A stretch of DNA of 35,899 nucleotides from the NCBI GenBank assembly GCA_002771475.1, contig PCTH01000031.1, positions 1-35,899 on the forward strand. The letters are read 5' to 3'. Every line of letters begins with the position of its first letter. Within the stretch, counting starts at the first letter, position 1. This DNA is from Candidatus Omnitrophica bacterium CG22_combo_CG10-13_8_21_14_all_43_16. Lineage in GTDB: Bacteria; Omnitrophota; Gorgyraeia; Gorgyraeales; Gorgyraeaceae. Both the position numbers and the translations under genes were made by a program. The notes under the pieces are model-generated. The model did no database searches. It saw only the letters and a program-made list of their open reading frames with translations, and was not told where the DNA came from. Shown here piece by piece: positions 9,309-17,833 of the stretch.

Positions 9309-11005
9309 AAAAATGGAGAATCTCTCCTTCTGATGCAAATCTGCAGAAATATTTAAGCGGCAGCCTTTCGATCTCTCCTGTAATAGCCCAGCTCCTCATA
9401 AATCGCGGCATGGCAGACATTGACAAAATAAAGTCATTTCTTAAAAGCGATGTGTCGGAACTTTACAATCCGTTTTTAATGAAAGGCATGTCTGAGGCGG
9501 TTTCGCGCATAAAAAGAGCCCTGGCTAAAAAAGAAAAGATACTTATACATGGAGACTATGATGTGGACGGGGTGACAGCCACCGCGCTTTTATTTTTTGG
9601 TTTGAAGGAATTCGGGGCGGAGCCTGTTTATTTTATACCTGACAGGCTTACCGAAGGTTATGGATTGGGTTCAAACGGGGTGGAAGAGGCTGTAAAAATA
9701 AAAGCAAGCCTGGTTATAACAGTTGATTGCGGGATTTCAAGCCATGAAGAGGTGGAAGCCTTGAATAAACATGGCATAGACGTTGTGGTTACAGACCACC
9801 ATGAACCTCCCAGGATATTACCCGATGCGCATGCGGTAATAAACCCTCATCAAAAAGGATGCGCTTATCCTGATAAATTTCTTTCAGGGGTAAGCATAGC
9901 GTTTAAATTATGCCAGGCACTCGGCGCAGAGCTTAATAGCAGGAATTTCTGGAAGCATCTGGACCTGGTAGCGCTCGGCACTGTTTCAGACATGGCGCCC
10001 ATATTGGGAGAAAACAGGATCCTTGTCAAAGAGGGTTTGAAATTGCTTAAAAATGGTGGTTCTAATAAAGGGGTAAAAGCGCTTATTGAGGTGAGCGGCA
10101 TAAAAAAAGATAAAATCGGCGCTTTTGAAATAGGGTTTATTTTAGGGCCGAGGATAAATGCTGCCGGAAGGCTTGGGTATGCCGGGATCGCGGTAGAGCT
10201 TTTATTGACGGAAGACGATACCAGGGCCAGGGAACTTGCAAAAAAATTAAATGAGGCTAACCAGGAAAGGCAAAAAATAGAAAAAAATACATTAAAAGAA
10301 GCCTTATCTAAAATGGAAAAGGATATAAATTTTAAAGACCACAGGGTTATAGTGCTTCATAATGAAGACTGGCACGCAGGGGTGATGGGGATTGTCGCTT
10401 CCAGGATATCGGATAGATTCAACCGCCCCGCGATCCTTATCTCAACCAAAGACGGGGTTGGAAGGGGCTCGGGCAGGTCTATTGAAAATTTTCATTTATT
10501 TGAAGCGCTTGCCAGCTGCGAAGGATTTTTGAAAGAATACGGAGGCCATCAATACGCTTGCGGCCTGACTATCCTGGAAGAAAATCTGCCGGGATTTATA
10601 AAATTGATAAACGAATTGGCCAAAGACACAATGAAAACAGAAGACCTGACGCAGTCGCTTTCTATTGACATGGAAACAGGGCTTGACGCCCTTGACCGCA
10701 AGACTATAGAAGACATAGAGGCGCTTGAGCCTTTCGGAGAGGGGAATCCGGAGCCTGTATTTTGTTCCAGAAATCTCAGGTTAGCCCAGCCGGTCAGGGT
10801 GCTGAAGGGAGAGCATTTAAAATTTCAGGTCACAGACGGCAAAAAAAAGTTTGATGCAATAGGCTTTGGCATGGCCAAGGATGGCGACATAGAACTTGCG
10901 CTCAAAGATTGCGGCAGTTTTGATATGGCTTATACTGTTTCAATTAATAATTGGCAGGGAATAAATACTATCCAGCTGAAAATAGAGGATATCAAGCCTT
11001 CTTGA
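9305..11005 (+). CDS. recJ: Single-stranded-DNA-specific exonuclease RecJ
   Basis: The protein has 566 residues, the standard RecJ length, and degrades single-stranded DNA 5'-to-3' in recombination and mismatch repair. DHH-superfamily motifs are present: DYDVDGV with D84, D86 and D88; VDCGIS; the DHH triad at 164-166; and GPRINAAGR. The DHHA1 part shows SDRFNRPAILIS, GSGRSI and YGGHQYACGLTI, and the C-terminal OB-like domain follows. The ATG overlaps the upstream stop in an ATGA. Its last 14 bases overlap the end of rpmB on the other strand. Confidence 0.96.
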   Translation: MKKWRISPSDANLQKYLSGSLSISPVIAQLLINRGMADIDKIKSFLKSDVSELYNPFLMKGMSEAVSRIKRALAKKEKILIHGDYDVDGVTATALLFFGLKEFGAEPVYFIPDRLTEGYGLGSNGVEEAVKIKASLVITVDCGISSHEEVEALNKHGIDVVVTDHHEPPRILPDAHAVINPHQKGCAYPDKFLSGVSIAFKLCQALGAELNSRNFWKHLDLVALGTVSDMAPILGENRILVKEGLKLLKNGGSNKGVKALIEVSGIKKDKIGAFEIGFILGPRINAAGRLGYAGIAVELLLTEDDTRARELAKKLNEANQERQKIEKNTLKEALSKMEKDINFKDHRVIVLHNEDWHAGVMGIVASRISDRFNRPAILISTKDGVGRGSGRSIENFHLFEALASCEGFLKEYGGHQYACGLTILEENLPGFIKLINELAKDTMKTEDLTQSLSIDMETGLDALDRKTIEDIEALEPFGEGNPEPVFCSRNLRLAQPVRVLKGEHLKFQVTDGKKKFDAIGFGMAKDGDIELALKDCGSFDMAYTVSINNWQGINTIQLKIEDIKPS

Positions 11006-11219
11006 CTTTTCCGGCCCTGAGACAGCCGGTGCATATCTTTATTCTTTTTACAGTGCCTTTTTCTATAATCTTCGCAACCTGCAGATTCGGCATAAACCTT
11101 CTTCGGTTAACGCCCGTTATTTTTAAGCCTACCCCGCCTTTTGCTTTGGCCAGACCTCTTCGCGCAATAGTCCTTCCCGCAACAGGCCCTTTTCCGCATA
11201 TTTCGCAAAATTTCGACAT
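10992..11219 (-). CDS. rpmB: 50S ribosomal protein L28 (zinc-type)
   Basis: The protein has 75 residues and starts MSKFCEICGKGPVAG, with the L28 signature RRFMPNLQ near the middle. Two cysteine pairs, C5/C8 and C63/C66, make it the zinc-binding form of L28. It is the only minus-strand protein gene in the window. An AAAGGAG ribosome site lies six bases before the ATG, and a promoter lies just upstream. It converges on recJ and the two ends overlap by 14 bases. Confidence 0.97.
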   Translation of the reverse strand: MSKFCEICGKGPVAGRTIARRGLAKAKGGVGLKITGVNRRRFMPNLQVAKIIEKGTVKRIKICTGCLRAGKVKKA

Positions 11220-11258
11220 GTAAAACTCCTTTTATTTTTTTAAGTTATTGAGGTTAAA

Positions 11259-11287
11259 ATAATAGCATAGTATGATATAATATGCAA
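11259..11287 (-). promoter_or_regulatory. Sigma70-type promoter of rpmB
   Basis: Read on the minus strand: TTGCAT (11282-11287) as -35, a 17-base spacer, and TATTAT (11259-11264) as -10. Transcription would start about 35 bases before the rpmB ATG. The spacing is ideal and the -10 matches at five of six positions. Confidence 0.65.
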
Positions 11288-11307
11288 GGAAAATGATAGG
11301 AATAATT

Positions 11308-11671
11308 GTATTATTTGAATAGATAGATAACAGATGTTGCAATAGCCGGCCCTGGCAGGTTTTGAGAAAAGCTTCGGCGATTTGAGCGGGCAAGGTGCCC
11401 TGTCCAGACAGGCCGTTCGGCACTGAAACTGGTTTCGCCGTGCGCTACGGTTTGCGGCTCGTTTTTTATACTGAAGGCAGCCTTGACAGTATAAAAACCT
11501 CGCCCGCAATCCCTTGCGCACTTATATTTAATGTCCAGTGATGCCGAAACGTTTCTGATGTGCCTCAGGCCTGTCTGGACAGGGCGAGCGAAAATCGGCG
11601 CGGAGCGAAGTCCGCCACGCCGGGGCGGACGAGCATCTTTTCGAAAGCCTGCCAGGGCCGACAAAGGCAAT
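11308..11671 (-). repeat. Structured dispersed repeat, copy 1 (long form)
   Basis: This 364-base element fills most of the 487-base gap between rpmB and the radical SAM gene. Read on the minus strand it is homologous to 30257-30452. It shares a left arm of about 80 bases containing GCTCGTCCGCCCCGGCGTG and CGGACTTCGCTCCGCG, a right arm with GCCCGCTC and ATCGCCGA, and a 33-base AT-rich tail ending CAAATAATAC. Its ends pair (CCTGGCAGG with CCTGCCAGG), and an 18-base perfect inverted pair (11397-11414 with 11568-11585) encloses a copy-specific insert. Both strands are open over much of it, but codon-position changes against copy 2 do not look protein-coding. No transposase is present. It could be a mobile-element relic, a MITE-like element or a structured RNA. 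Confidence 0.85.
11415..11567. repeat. 153-base nested-hairpin insert inside repeat copy 1
   Basis: This segment is absent from the second copy, where the corresponding loop is five bases. It is itself largely self-complementary. TTTTTATACTG (11463-11473) pairs perfectly with CAGTATAAAAA (11487-11497), flanked by TTGCGG/CCGCAA and GTGCGC/GCGCAC pairs. GTTCGGCA and TGCCGAAAC near its ends also pair. It looks like a second palindromic unit nested in the apex of the first. Confidence 0.75.
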
Positions 11672-11706
11672 GAGCATTACTTACTATTGAAAGTATTGCA
11701 ACTTAT

Positions 11707-12630
11707 ATGAATAATAGGGTTAAAGAAGCTTATAAATTGATGGAAAAATGCCGTATTTGCCCCAGAAAATGCGGGGTAAACAGGCTTAAGGGCCAGGCAG
11801 GGTTTTGTAATGCCGGCTTATTGTCGATGATTTCAAGTTTTCACGCCCATTTCGGAGAAGAGCCGCCTATATCCGGCAGGAACGGCTCCGGCACAATATT
11901 TTTTACGCATTGCAGTCTCAGGTGCGTATTTTGCCAGAATCATCCCATAAGCCAGATCGGCCGGGGGAAAGAAGCGAGCGCAGAAGAGTTAGCCGGCATG
12001 ATGCTGAAACTGCAGGATGAAGGCTGCCACAATATAAATTTTGTAACGCCCACGCATTATATGCCTCAGATTTTAGAAGCAGTGTTTATAGCAAAAGAGA
12101 AGGGTTTAAAAGTGCCGCTGGTTTATAACTCGGGGGGATATGAATCAATAGAAGCTTTGGAGATTCTGGACGGGGTAATCGATATTTATATGCCTGATAT
12201 GAAGTATTCCGAAGATGAGCCTGCTAAAAAGTATTCAAACGCTTCTGATTATTTCGAGATTAATAAAGCTGCGGTAAAAGAGATGCATAGACAGGCAGGC
12301 GATTTAAAGATAGAAAAAGGCATTGCCGGAAAAGGGATTTTAATAAGACATCTTGTATTGCCTGAGAATTTAGCGGGCAGCCGGAAGATATTTGAATTTA
12401 TAGCGTCTGAATTATCGCCTCAGGCTTATGTGAATATAATGGCGCAGTATTATCCCTGCCATTTGGCAAATAGATTCCCGGAAATAGACCGCGGGATTAC
12501 AGCCAGGGAATATATGGAGGCAATAAAAGAGGCTGAAAAAGCAGGGCTTAAAAACGGATTCAGGCAGGTTATGAGCACTATAAAGCGCAAGCGCATACCG
12601 GAATGGACAGATAATTTAAAGGGCGCATGA
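11707..12630 (+). CDS. Radical SAM protein of the PflX family (COG1313 type)
   Basis: The protein has 307 residues. The radical SAM cluster motif is CSLRCVFC inside THCSLRCVFCQN, close to that of pyruvate formate-lyase activating enzymes. Ahead of it is a second cysteine set, CRICPRKCGVNRLKGQAGFC, characteristic of PflX-like proteins. Later blocks are NINFVTPTHYMPQI, VYNSGGYES and DIYMPDMKYS. Family members are thought to generate a glycyl or other substrate radical, but the target is unknown and no glycyl-radical enzyme is nearby, so I give no specific function. The start at 11707 has no clear Shine-Dalgarno sequence; an internal Met at residue 12 would also keep the cysteines. It overlaps recG by four bases. 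Confidence 0.88.
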   Translation: MNNRVKEAYKLMEKCRICPRKCGVNRLKGQAGFCNAGLLSMISSFHAHFGEEPPISGRNGSGTIFFTHCSLRCVFCQNHPISQIGRGKEASAEELAGMMLKLQDEGCHNINFVTPTHYMPQILEAVFIAKEKGLKVPLVYNSGGYESIEALEILDGVIDIYMPDMKYSEDEPAKKYSNASDYFEINKAAVKEMHRQAGDLKIEKGIAGKGILIRHLVLPENLAGSRKIFEFIASELSPQAYVNIMAQYYPCHLANRFPEIDRGITAREYMEAIKEAEKAGLKNGFRQVMSTIKRKRIPEWTDNLKGA

Positions 12631-14696
12631 AAGATCTGAATATTTCCGCAAGGTTTATTAAGGGTGTAGGGCCTTCCAGGCTGAGCACATTGAACAAGCT
12701 GGGCATAGAGACTATCCATGACCTTCTTTGTTGTTTTCCCAGAAGGTACGAGGACAGAAGCAGGATAAAAAAAATAAGAGAGATAAGATCGGGTAATTTT
12801 GAAACAATAAAAGCAAAGGTCATTACTTTCGGGGACCACATGTCAAAGAAAGGCATGAATATATTTCAGGTAGCTGTGGGGGATTCTACGGGAGTGATTC
12901 ACGCGACCTGGTTTAATAAGCCGTACATGAAAGACAAATTTAAAATAGGCCAGGAGCTGATTCTATACGGAAAGGCGGAAAGATATAATTATCTTCAGAT
13001 GAACAATCCTGAATACGAAGTCCTGACCGGCACCCAAGAGGATTTTGTCCATATAGGAAGGATTGTCCCCATATATCCGCTTACCGAGAGCCTGAATCAA
13101 CGGTGGTTCAGAAATATTATAAAATTTACAGTGGATAATTACGCAGACGGGATAAGCGAGATACTGCCTTTTGAGATACGCAAAAGAAATGATCTGATGA
13201 TCCTGAAAGAGGCTGTGAGGAATATTCATTTTCCTGTCAGCGATCTGGTCCTGAAAAAAGCCAGAAAGAGGATTATATTTGATGAATTTTTAATATTACA
13301 GACAGGGATTGCGTTAAAAAGGGCTAGTATAAAAATTGACCTGACAGGCTACGGCCATAAAATGGAAGGGGATTTGATGGGCAGGTTTAAAGCCAACCTG
13401 CCTTTCGAATTTACAAAAAGCCAGTCAAAGGTGATAAAAGAGATAGAAGACGACATGAAAAGCCTGGAACCGATGAACAGGCTTCTCCAGGGAGATGTAG
13501 GCAGCGGTAAAACAATAGTGGCTTTATACGCGCTTATGTTGACTGTTCAGAACGGCTATCAGGGCGGCCTTATGGTGCCTACGGAAATACTCGCGGAGCA
13601 GCATTATAGAAACATAAAGGAACTGGTAGAAAATCTTGGCGTGAAAGTAATGATTCTGTCAGGAGATTTAAAAGAAGAGGAGCGCAGGCGGCGGCGGCAT
13701 ATGATAGAAATAGGCGAGGTTGATATTGTTATAGGCACGCACGCGCTTATCCAGGAAGGAGTTAATTTTAAAAAATTAGGCCTTGCGGTAGTAGACGAAC
13801 AGCATAAATTCGGGGTGATGCAGAGGGCGATGTTAAAATCCAAAGCGCAAAATCCTGACATGCTAATAATGACAGCTACCCCTATACCAAGGACCCTGGC
13901 GCTGACTGTGTACGGAGATATGGATGTTTCAGTAATAGACGAATTGCCGCCCGGAAGAGGCGGGGTAAAGACATTTTTCTTTGAAGAAAAAAACAGGGAA
14001 AAGGCATACAGGATAGCGGAAGAAGAAATAAAGATAGGAAGGCAGGCCTACGTAGTCTATCCGATAATAGATGAATCGGAAAAATCAGATTTAAGGGCAG
14101 CCATAAAAATGCATAAAGAGCTCGCGGGCCTGTTTCCTGATTTAAAGATAGGGCTTTTGCACGGAAGGATGAAATCAAAAGAAAAAGAAGCCGTGATGCA
14201 TGATTTTAAAGACCAAAAAATAAACATGCTGGTTTCAACTATAGTCATAGAAGTGGGCGTGGATATCAGCAATGCATCGGTGATGATCATAGAACACGCC
14301 GAGAGGTTCGGGCTCAGCCAGCTGCATCAGCTGAGAGGCAGGATCGGCAGGGGCAAGCATATGTCTTATTGTATTTTAGTCAGCAAGCCCAAGACCGATG
14401 ATGCAAAGCAAAGGATAAGCGCAATGCTTAAGACCCAGGATGGATTCAGGATAGCGGAAGAGGACCTTGAAATCAGAGGGCCCGGAGAATTTTTCGGCAC
14501 AAGGCAGCACGGCCTTCCGGAATTAAAGATCGCAAATATAGTGAGGGACAGGGAAATATTGGAAGTCGCTAAAAAAGAAGCGTTTGATCTGGTTCAGAAA
14601 GACAGATTTTTGCGGTCTCCTGAAAACAGGCTGATTCGCGAAAGCCTTTTGAAGAAATTCAGCAGAGAAGACCTGGCATTGGCTAGCGTGGGGTAA
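12627..14696 (+). CDS. recG: ATP-dependent DNA helicase RecG
   Basis: The protein has 689 residues, typical for RecG, which remodels stalled replication forks and Holliday junctions. The N-terminal wedge region starts with FIKGVGPSRLSTLNKLGI and includes the OB fold that grips the junction. Helicase motifs follow: the Walker A LLQGDVGSGKT near 284-294, TATPIPRTLAL, the DEQH box at about 389-392, and the C-terminal motif VI region QLHQLRGRIGRG. The ATGA overlap with the upstream gene and the one-base gap to rsmD place it in a tight operon. Confidence 0.97.
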   Translation: MKDLNISARFIKGVGPSRLSTLNKLGIETIHDLLCCFPRRYEDRSRIKKIREIRSGNFETIKAKVITFGDHMSKKGMNIFQVAVGDSTGVIHATWFNKPYMKDKFKIGQELILYGKAERYNYLQMNNPEYEVLTGTQEDFVHIGRIVPIYPLTESLNQRWFRNIIKFTVDNYADGISEILPFEIRKRNDLMILKEAVRNIHFPVSDLVLKKARKRIIFDEFLILQTGIALKRASIKIDLTGYGHKMEGDLMGRFKANLPFEFTKSQSKVIKEIEDDMKSLEPMNRLLQGDVGSGKTIVALYALMLTVQNGYQGGLMVPTEILAEQHYRNIKELVENLGVKVMILSGDLKEEERRRRRHMIEIGEVDIVIGTHALIQEGVNFKKLGLAVVDEQHKFGVMQRAMLKSKAQNPDMLIMTATPIPRTLALTVYGDMDVSVIDELPPGRGGVKTFFFEEKNREKAYRIAEEEIKIGRQAYVVYPIIDESEKSDLRAAIKMHKELAGLFPDLKIGLLHGRMKSKEKEAVMHDFKDQKINMLVSTIVIEVGVDISNASVMIIEHAERFGLSQLHQLRGRIGRGKHMSYCILVSKPKTDDAKQRISAMLKTQDGFRIAEEDLEIRGPGEFFGTRQHGLPELKIANIVRDREILEVAKKEAFDLVQKDRFLRSPENRLIRESLLKKFSREDLALASVG

Positions 14697-14697
14697 T

Positions 14698-15243
14698 ATG
14701 AAAATAATAGCAGGCGGATATAAAGGCAGGATTATAGAGATGCCGGGCGGAATAAGGCCTACTTCTGACAAGGTCAGGGAGTCTTTGTTTGAGATACTGA
14801 AGAACCGCATAGAAGGGGCTAGCTTTCTGGACCTTTATTCCGGGAGCGGGGCTATTGGCATAGAGGCGTTGTCGCGCGGGGCAAAAAAGGTCGTTTTTAT
14901 TGATAATAACCGCAAATGCGCCTCTATTTTGAAAGCCAATCTTGCCAAGCTGGGGATACCCGGGAGTTCATATAATATATATATTAAGGATTGCATAGAT
15001 GGCATAAAGACACTTCAAAGGGCAGGAAGCTGTTTTGATATCGTGTTTCTTGACCCGCCTTACTATACGGGCCTGGCTAAAAATACCTTGATAGAGTTAT
15101 CCGGTTGTGATATACTAACGCCCAATGCTTTGGTTATAGCAGAGGTGTTTAAAAAAGAGGGCCTTCCTGAGGAATCCGGTATTTTCAAAAAAATCAGGTC
15201 TTCTAAATACGGCGATACTTTATTGGAGTTTTTCAGAAAATGA
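14698..15243 (+). CDS. rsmD: 16S rRNA (guanine966-N2)-methyltransferase RsmD
   Basis: The protein has 181 residues. It methylates the N2 of G966 in 16S rRNA using S-adenosylmethionine. Signatures are the N-terminal IIAGGYKGRII, RPTSDKVRESLFEIL, the SAM-binding LDLYSGSGAIGIEALSRGA, and the catalytic DPPY in DIVFLDPPYYTG. The pairing of rsmD with coaD, overlapping here by four bases, is one of the most conserved bacterial gene pairs and supports both calls. Confidence 0.96.
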   Translation: MKIIAGGYKGRIIEMPGGIRPTSDKVRESLFEILKNRIEGASFLDLYSGSGAIGIEALSRGAKKVVFIDNNRKCASILKANLAKLGIPGSSYNIYIKDCIDGIKTLQRAGSCFDIVFLDPPYYTGLAKNTLIELSGCDILTPNALVIAEVFKKEGLPEESGIFKKIRSSKYGDTLLEFFRK

Positions 15244-15764
15244 AAAATACAGCCATATATCCCGGCAGTTTTGATCCTATCACATATGGCCATCTTGATA
15301 TAATCAAGAGGGCTCTTAAGGTATTTGATAAGGTTATTGTGGCAGTTGCTCACACTAGCGAAAAAAAACCTCTTTTCAGCGTAGCTGAAAGAGCAGAGCT
15401 CTTAAAAAAAGCTACAAAAGGCATTAAAGGAGTGGAAGTGGATGATTTCAAGGGCCTTGTAGTAGATTATGTGAAAAGAAGAAAATTAAGAATTGTTATC
15501 AGGGGCCTCAGGATGATTTCAGATTTTGAATATGAGTTTCAGATGGCGCTTACCAACAGAAAGCTATCCAAGGACGTTGAGACAATTTTTATGATGCCCT
15601 CGGAGTCTTATTCTTACCTTTCATCAAAGTTGATTAAAGAGGCAGCCAGTCTTGGGGCAAATTTAAAAGGTTTTGTGCCTGGTTTTGTTGAAAAAGCGAT
15701 TAAAGCAAAATTAAAGCAGAGGACAGGGGAGCTGGGTTGTGGAATTTTTGGAAAAGATATATGA
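15240..15764 (+). CDS. coaD: Phosphopantetheine adenylyltransferase CoaD
   Basis: The protein has 174 residues and makes dephospho-CoA from 4'-phosphopantetheine and ATP, the penultimate CoA step. It starts with YPGSFDPITYGHLDII, where TYGH is the nucleotidyltransferase (T/H)xGH motif. The ISSKL-type motif appears as SYLSSKLIKEAASLG. IRGLR and FEYEFQMALTNRKL are also family blocks. The C-terminus is roughly ten residues longer than the usual 160 or so, and this tail overlaps the pta start. Having CoA synthesis next to phosphotransacetylase is metabolically sensible, but the overlap may be simple compaction. Confidence 0.96.
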   Translation: MKNTAIYPGSFDPITYGHLDIIKRALKVFDKVIVAVAHTSEKKPLFSVAERAELLKKATKGIKGVEVDDFKGLVVDYVKRRKLRIVIRGLRMISDFEYEFQMALTNRKLSKDVETIFMMPSESYSYLSSKLIKEAASLGANLKGFVPGFVEKAIKAKLKQRTGELGCGIFGKDI

Positions 15765-16752
15765 GCGGGCCGGAAAATCAAAGAAAAAGATTCTATTATC
15801 AGAGGCATCTGATGAAAGGGTCCTGAGGGCTATAGAGAGCATTTTAAAATCAGGCATTTGCGTGCCTGTTTTAATAGGCGATCCTGAGGAAGCCGGCGAA
15901 GCCGCTAAAAAATACGGCATAGATTTAAAGGGCCTTGAAATAATAGACAATAAAAAATCAAAAGACCTGGATAAATATGCGGCCATATATTGCGAAAAAC
16001 GCAAGAATAAAAAGGTAAGCCCGGAAGACGCTTTAAAGATAATAACAAAAAATCCTGTTTTTTACGCCAACCTCATGGTCAGCGCCGGAGACGCGGACGG
16101 GTCTGTGTCCGGGGCAGCCACCACTACGCGTGATGTGGCAAAGGCAGCTATATACTGCATAGGCCCTGCAGATAATATAAAAACAGTTTCAAGTTCAACG
16201 CTTTTAATATTGGGCGACAAGACACTGGGGTCTAACGGCGTATTTATTTATGCCGACGCAGGCATAGTGCCTGATCCGACTGCTGAGCAGTTGGCGGATA
16301 TTGCAATATCAAGCGGACGCATGGCAAAGATACTGCTTGAAGATAAGCCGAAAATTGCGATGCTGAGCTATTCAACCAAAGGCAGCGGCGGCTCCGGTAA
16401 AAGCATAGAAAAGGTGCAGGAAGCTGTAAAGATTGTCATGCAGAGAGAGCCGGATTTATTGATAGACGGGGAGATACAGGTTGATTGCGCGGTAGTGCCT
16501 GAAGTCGCGCAGAGAAAAGACCCTGCTTCCAAAATTAAAGGCAGGGCGAATGTCTTTATATTCCCGAATCTGGATGCCGGTAATATCTCTTATAAATTGA
16601 CGCAGCGCCTGGCAAGGGCGCGCGCCATAGGCCCGCTTTTGCAGGGCCTTAAAAAACCAGCCAGCGATTTATCGCGCGGCTGCGACACGCAGGATATTAT
16701 AGACGCGGTAGCAATAACAGCTGTCAGGGCCCAGGGCGGGCTGCTGATTTAA
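15739..16752 (+). CDS. pta: Phosphate acetyltransferase
   Basis: The protein has 337 residues, the length of the short single-domain phosphotransacetylases, and interconverts acetyl-CoA and acetyl phosphate. The PTA domain covers nearly the whole chain, with SGAATTTRDV, NGVFIYADAGIVPDPTAEQLA, MLSYSTKGSG and ANVFIFPNLDAGNISYK as clear signatures. The GTG start (15739) is preceded by AGGGGAGC and lies inside the end of coaD, overlapping it by 26 bases. The adjacent ackA completes the acetate pathway. Confidence 0.95.
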   Translation: MEFLEKIYERAGKSKKKILLSEASDERVLRAIESILKSGICVPVLIGDPEEAGEAAKKYGIDLKGLEIIDNKKSKDLDKYAAIYCEKRKNKKVSPEDALKIITKNPVFYANLMVSAGDADGSVSGAATTTRDVAKAAIYCIGPADNIKTVSSSTLLILGDKTLGSNGVFIYADAGIVPDPTAEQLADIAISSGRMAKILLEDKPKIAMLSYSTKGSGGSGKSIEKVQEAVKIVMQREPDLLIDGEIQVDCAVVPEVAQRKDPASKIKGRANVFIFPNLDAGNISYKLTQRLARARAIGPLLQGLKKPASDLSRGCDTQDIIDAVAITAVRAQGGLLI

Positions 16753-16763
16753 AAACCATAAAG

Positions 16764-17807
16764 ATGTTAATCCTTGTTTTAAATAGCGGAAGCTCTTCGA
16801 TAAAATACAAGCTTTTTGATGCAGAGGAGCGGTCAGAAAAGCTTTTGGATAAAGGCCTTGTGGAAAAGATAGGAGGAAGGATCCCCGGCCATAAAGAGGC
16901 AATCAGTTTTATATTAAATAAAATAGGGGCTAAAATAGAAGCTGTGGGGCACAGGGTTGTCCATGGCGGAGACAGGTTCAGCAGATCTGTTTTAATAGAT
17001 AATGATGTCATAAAGGCAATAGAGGATTTTACTGAACTGGCGCCGCTGCATAATCCGCCAAGCTTATTAACGATAAATGAATCAAGAAAAATACTTTCAA
17101 ACATACCTCACGTGGCAGTATTTGATACAGCATTTTATTATGATATGCCTGAATGCGCGTACATGTATGCAATCCCATATAAGTTTTATGAAAAATATAA
17201 AATTCGCAAATACGGTTTCCACGGCACCAGCCACAGGTATATGTCTGGTCAGGCGGCCAGCCTGCTGAAAAGGCCTTTGAATAAACTAAAACTTATTACA
17301 TGCCATCTTGGAAACGGCTGCAGCATAACCGCTGTAAATAAGGGCAAGGCAATTGATACAAGCATGGGTTTTACCCCGCTGGAAGGGCTTGTAATGGGCA
17401 CTCGTTCAGGCGACCTGGATCCGGCAATTATACCCTACATAATGGAGAAGGAAAATATAGACGCGAATGCGGTCATGGAGATGCTCAATAAAAAAAGCGG
17501 GCTTTTGGGGGTTTCCGGGTTAAGCAATGATATGCGCGAGCTTATGAAAGAAAAGGCAGGCAATAAAAAAGTAAAATTGGCGCTGGATATTTTTATTTAC
17601 AGGATAAAAAAATATATAGGTTCTTATACAGGCGTGATGTCAGGATGCGACGCAGTGATTTTTACGGGCGGCATAGGCGAAAATCACCCGGGCCTTATCA
17701 GGGAGATATGCAAGGGAGTTATTAAAAAAGGCGTAAAAACGCTGGTAATCCCTACTGACGAGGAATTAATGATTGCCCGCGATACTTATCGCATTGCAAG
17801 CAATTAG
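16764..17807 (+). CDS. ackA: Acetate kinase (short form)
   Basis: Acetate kinase moves phosphate from acetyl phosphate to ADP, yielding acetate and ATP. Family motifs are all in place: NSGSSSIK at the start, GHRVVHGGDRF, the VAVFDTAF segment, YGFHGTSH, CHLGNGCS, the DTSMGFTPLEGLVMGTRSGDLDP run, and FTGGIGEN. At 347 residues it is about 50 shorter than the usual 400 or so. The missing parts are an N-terminal segment between about residues 35 and 45 and a stretch before the C-terminal VIPTDEELMIARD. Since all active-site blocks remain, it is probably functional. It lies 11 bases after pta with only a weak ribosome site. Confidence 0.94.
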   Translation: MLILVLNSGSSSIKYKLFDAEERSEKLLDKGLVEKIGGRIPGHKEAISFILNKIGAKIEAVGHRVVHGGDRFSRSVLIDNDVIKAIEDFTELAPLHNPPSLLTINESRKILSNIPHVAVFDTAFYYDMPECAYMYAIPYKFYEKYKIRKYGFHGTSHRYMSGQAASLLKRPLNKLKLITCHLGNGCSITAVNKGKAIDTSMGFTPLEGLVMGTRSGDLDPAIIPYIMEKENIDANAVMEMLNKKSGLLGVSGLSNDMRELMKEKAGNKKVKLALDIFIYRIKKYIGSYTGVMSGCDAVIFTGGIGENHPGLIREICKGVIKKGVKTLVIPTDEELMIARDTYRIASN

Positions 17808-17833
17808 AAAATCGGCTTTGTTGAATTTATAAT

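Noticed and set aside
11336-11702. GTTGCAATA at 11336-11344 and its inverse TATTGCAAC at 11694-11702 as target-site duplications of repeat copy 1
   Set aside because: The two are inverted, not direct, repeats, and copy 2 has only a shorter ATTGC/GCAAT pair, so they belong to the element's own symmetry or are chance.
17828-17833. A TATAAT just before the DUF177 start
   Set aside because: It abuts the ATG, so transcription would begin inside the gene, and no -35 box lies at the right distance.
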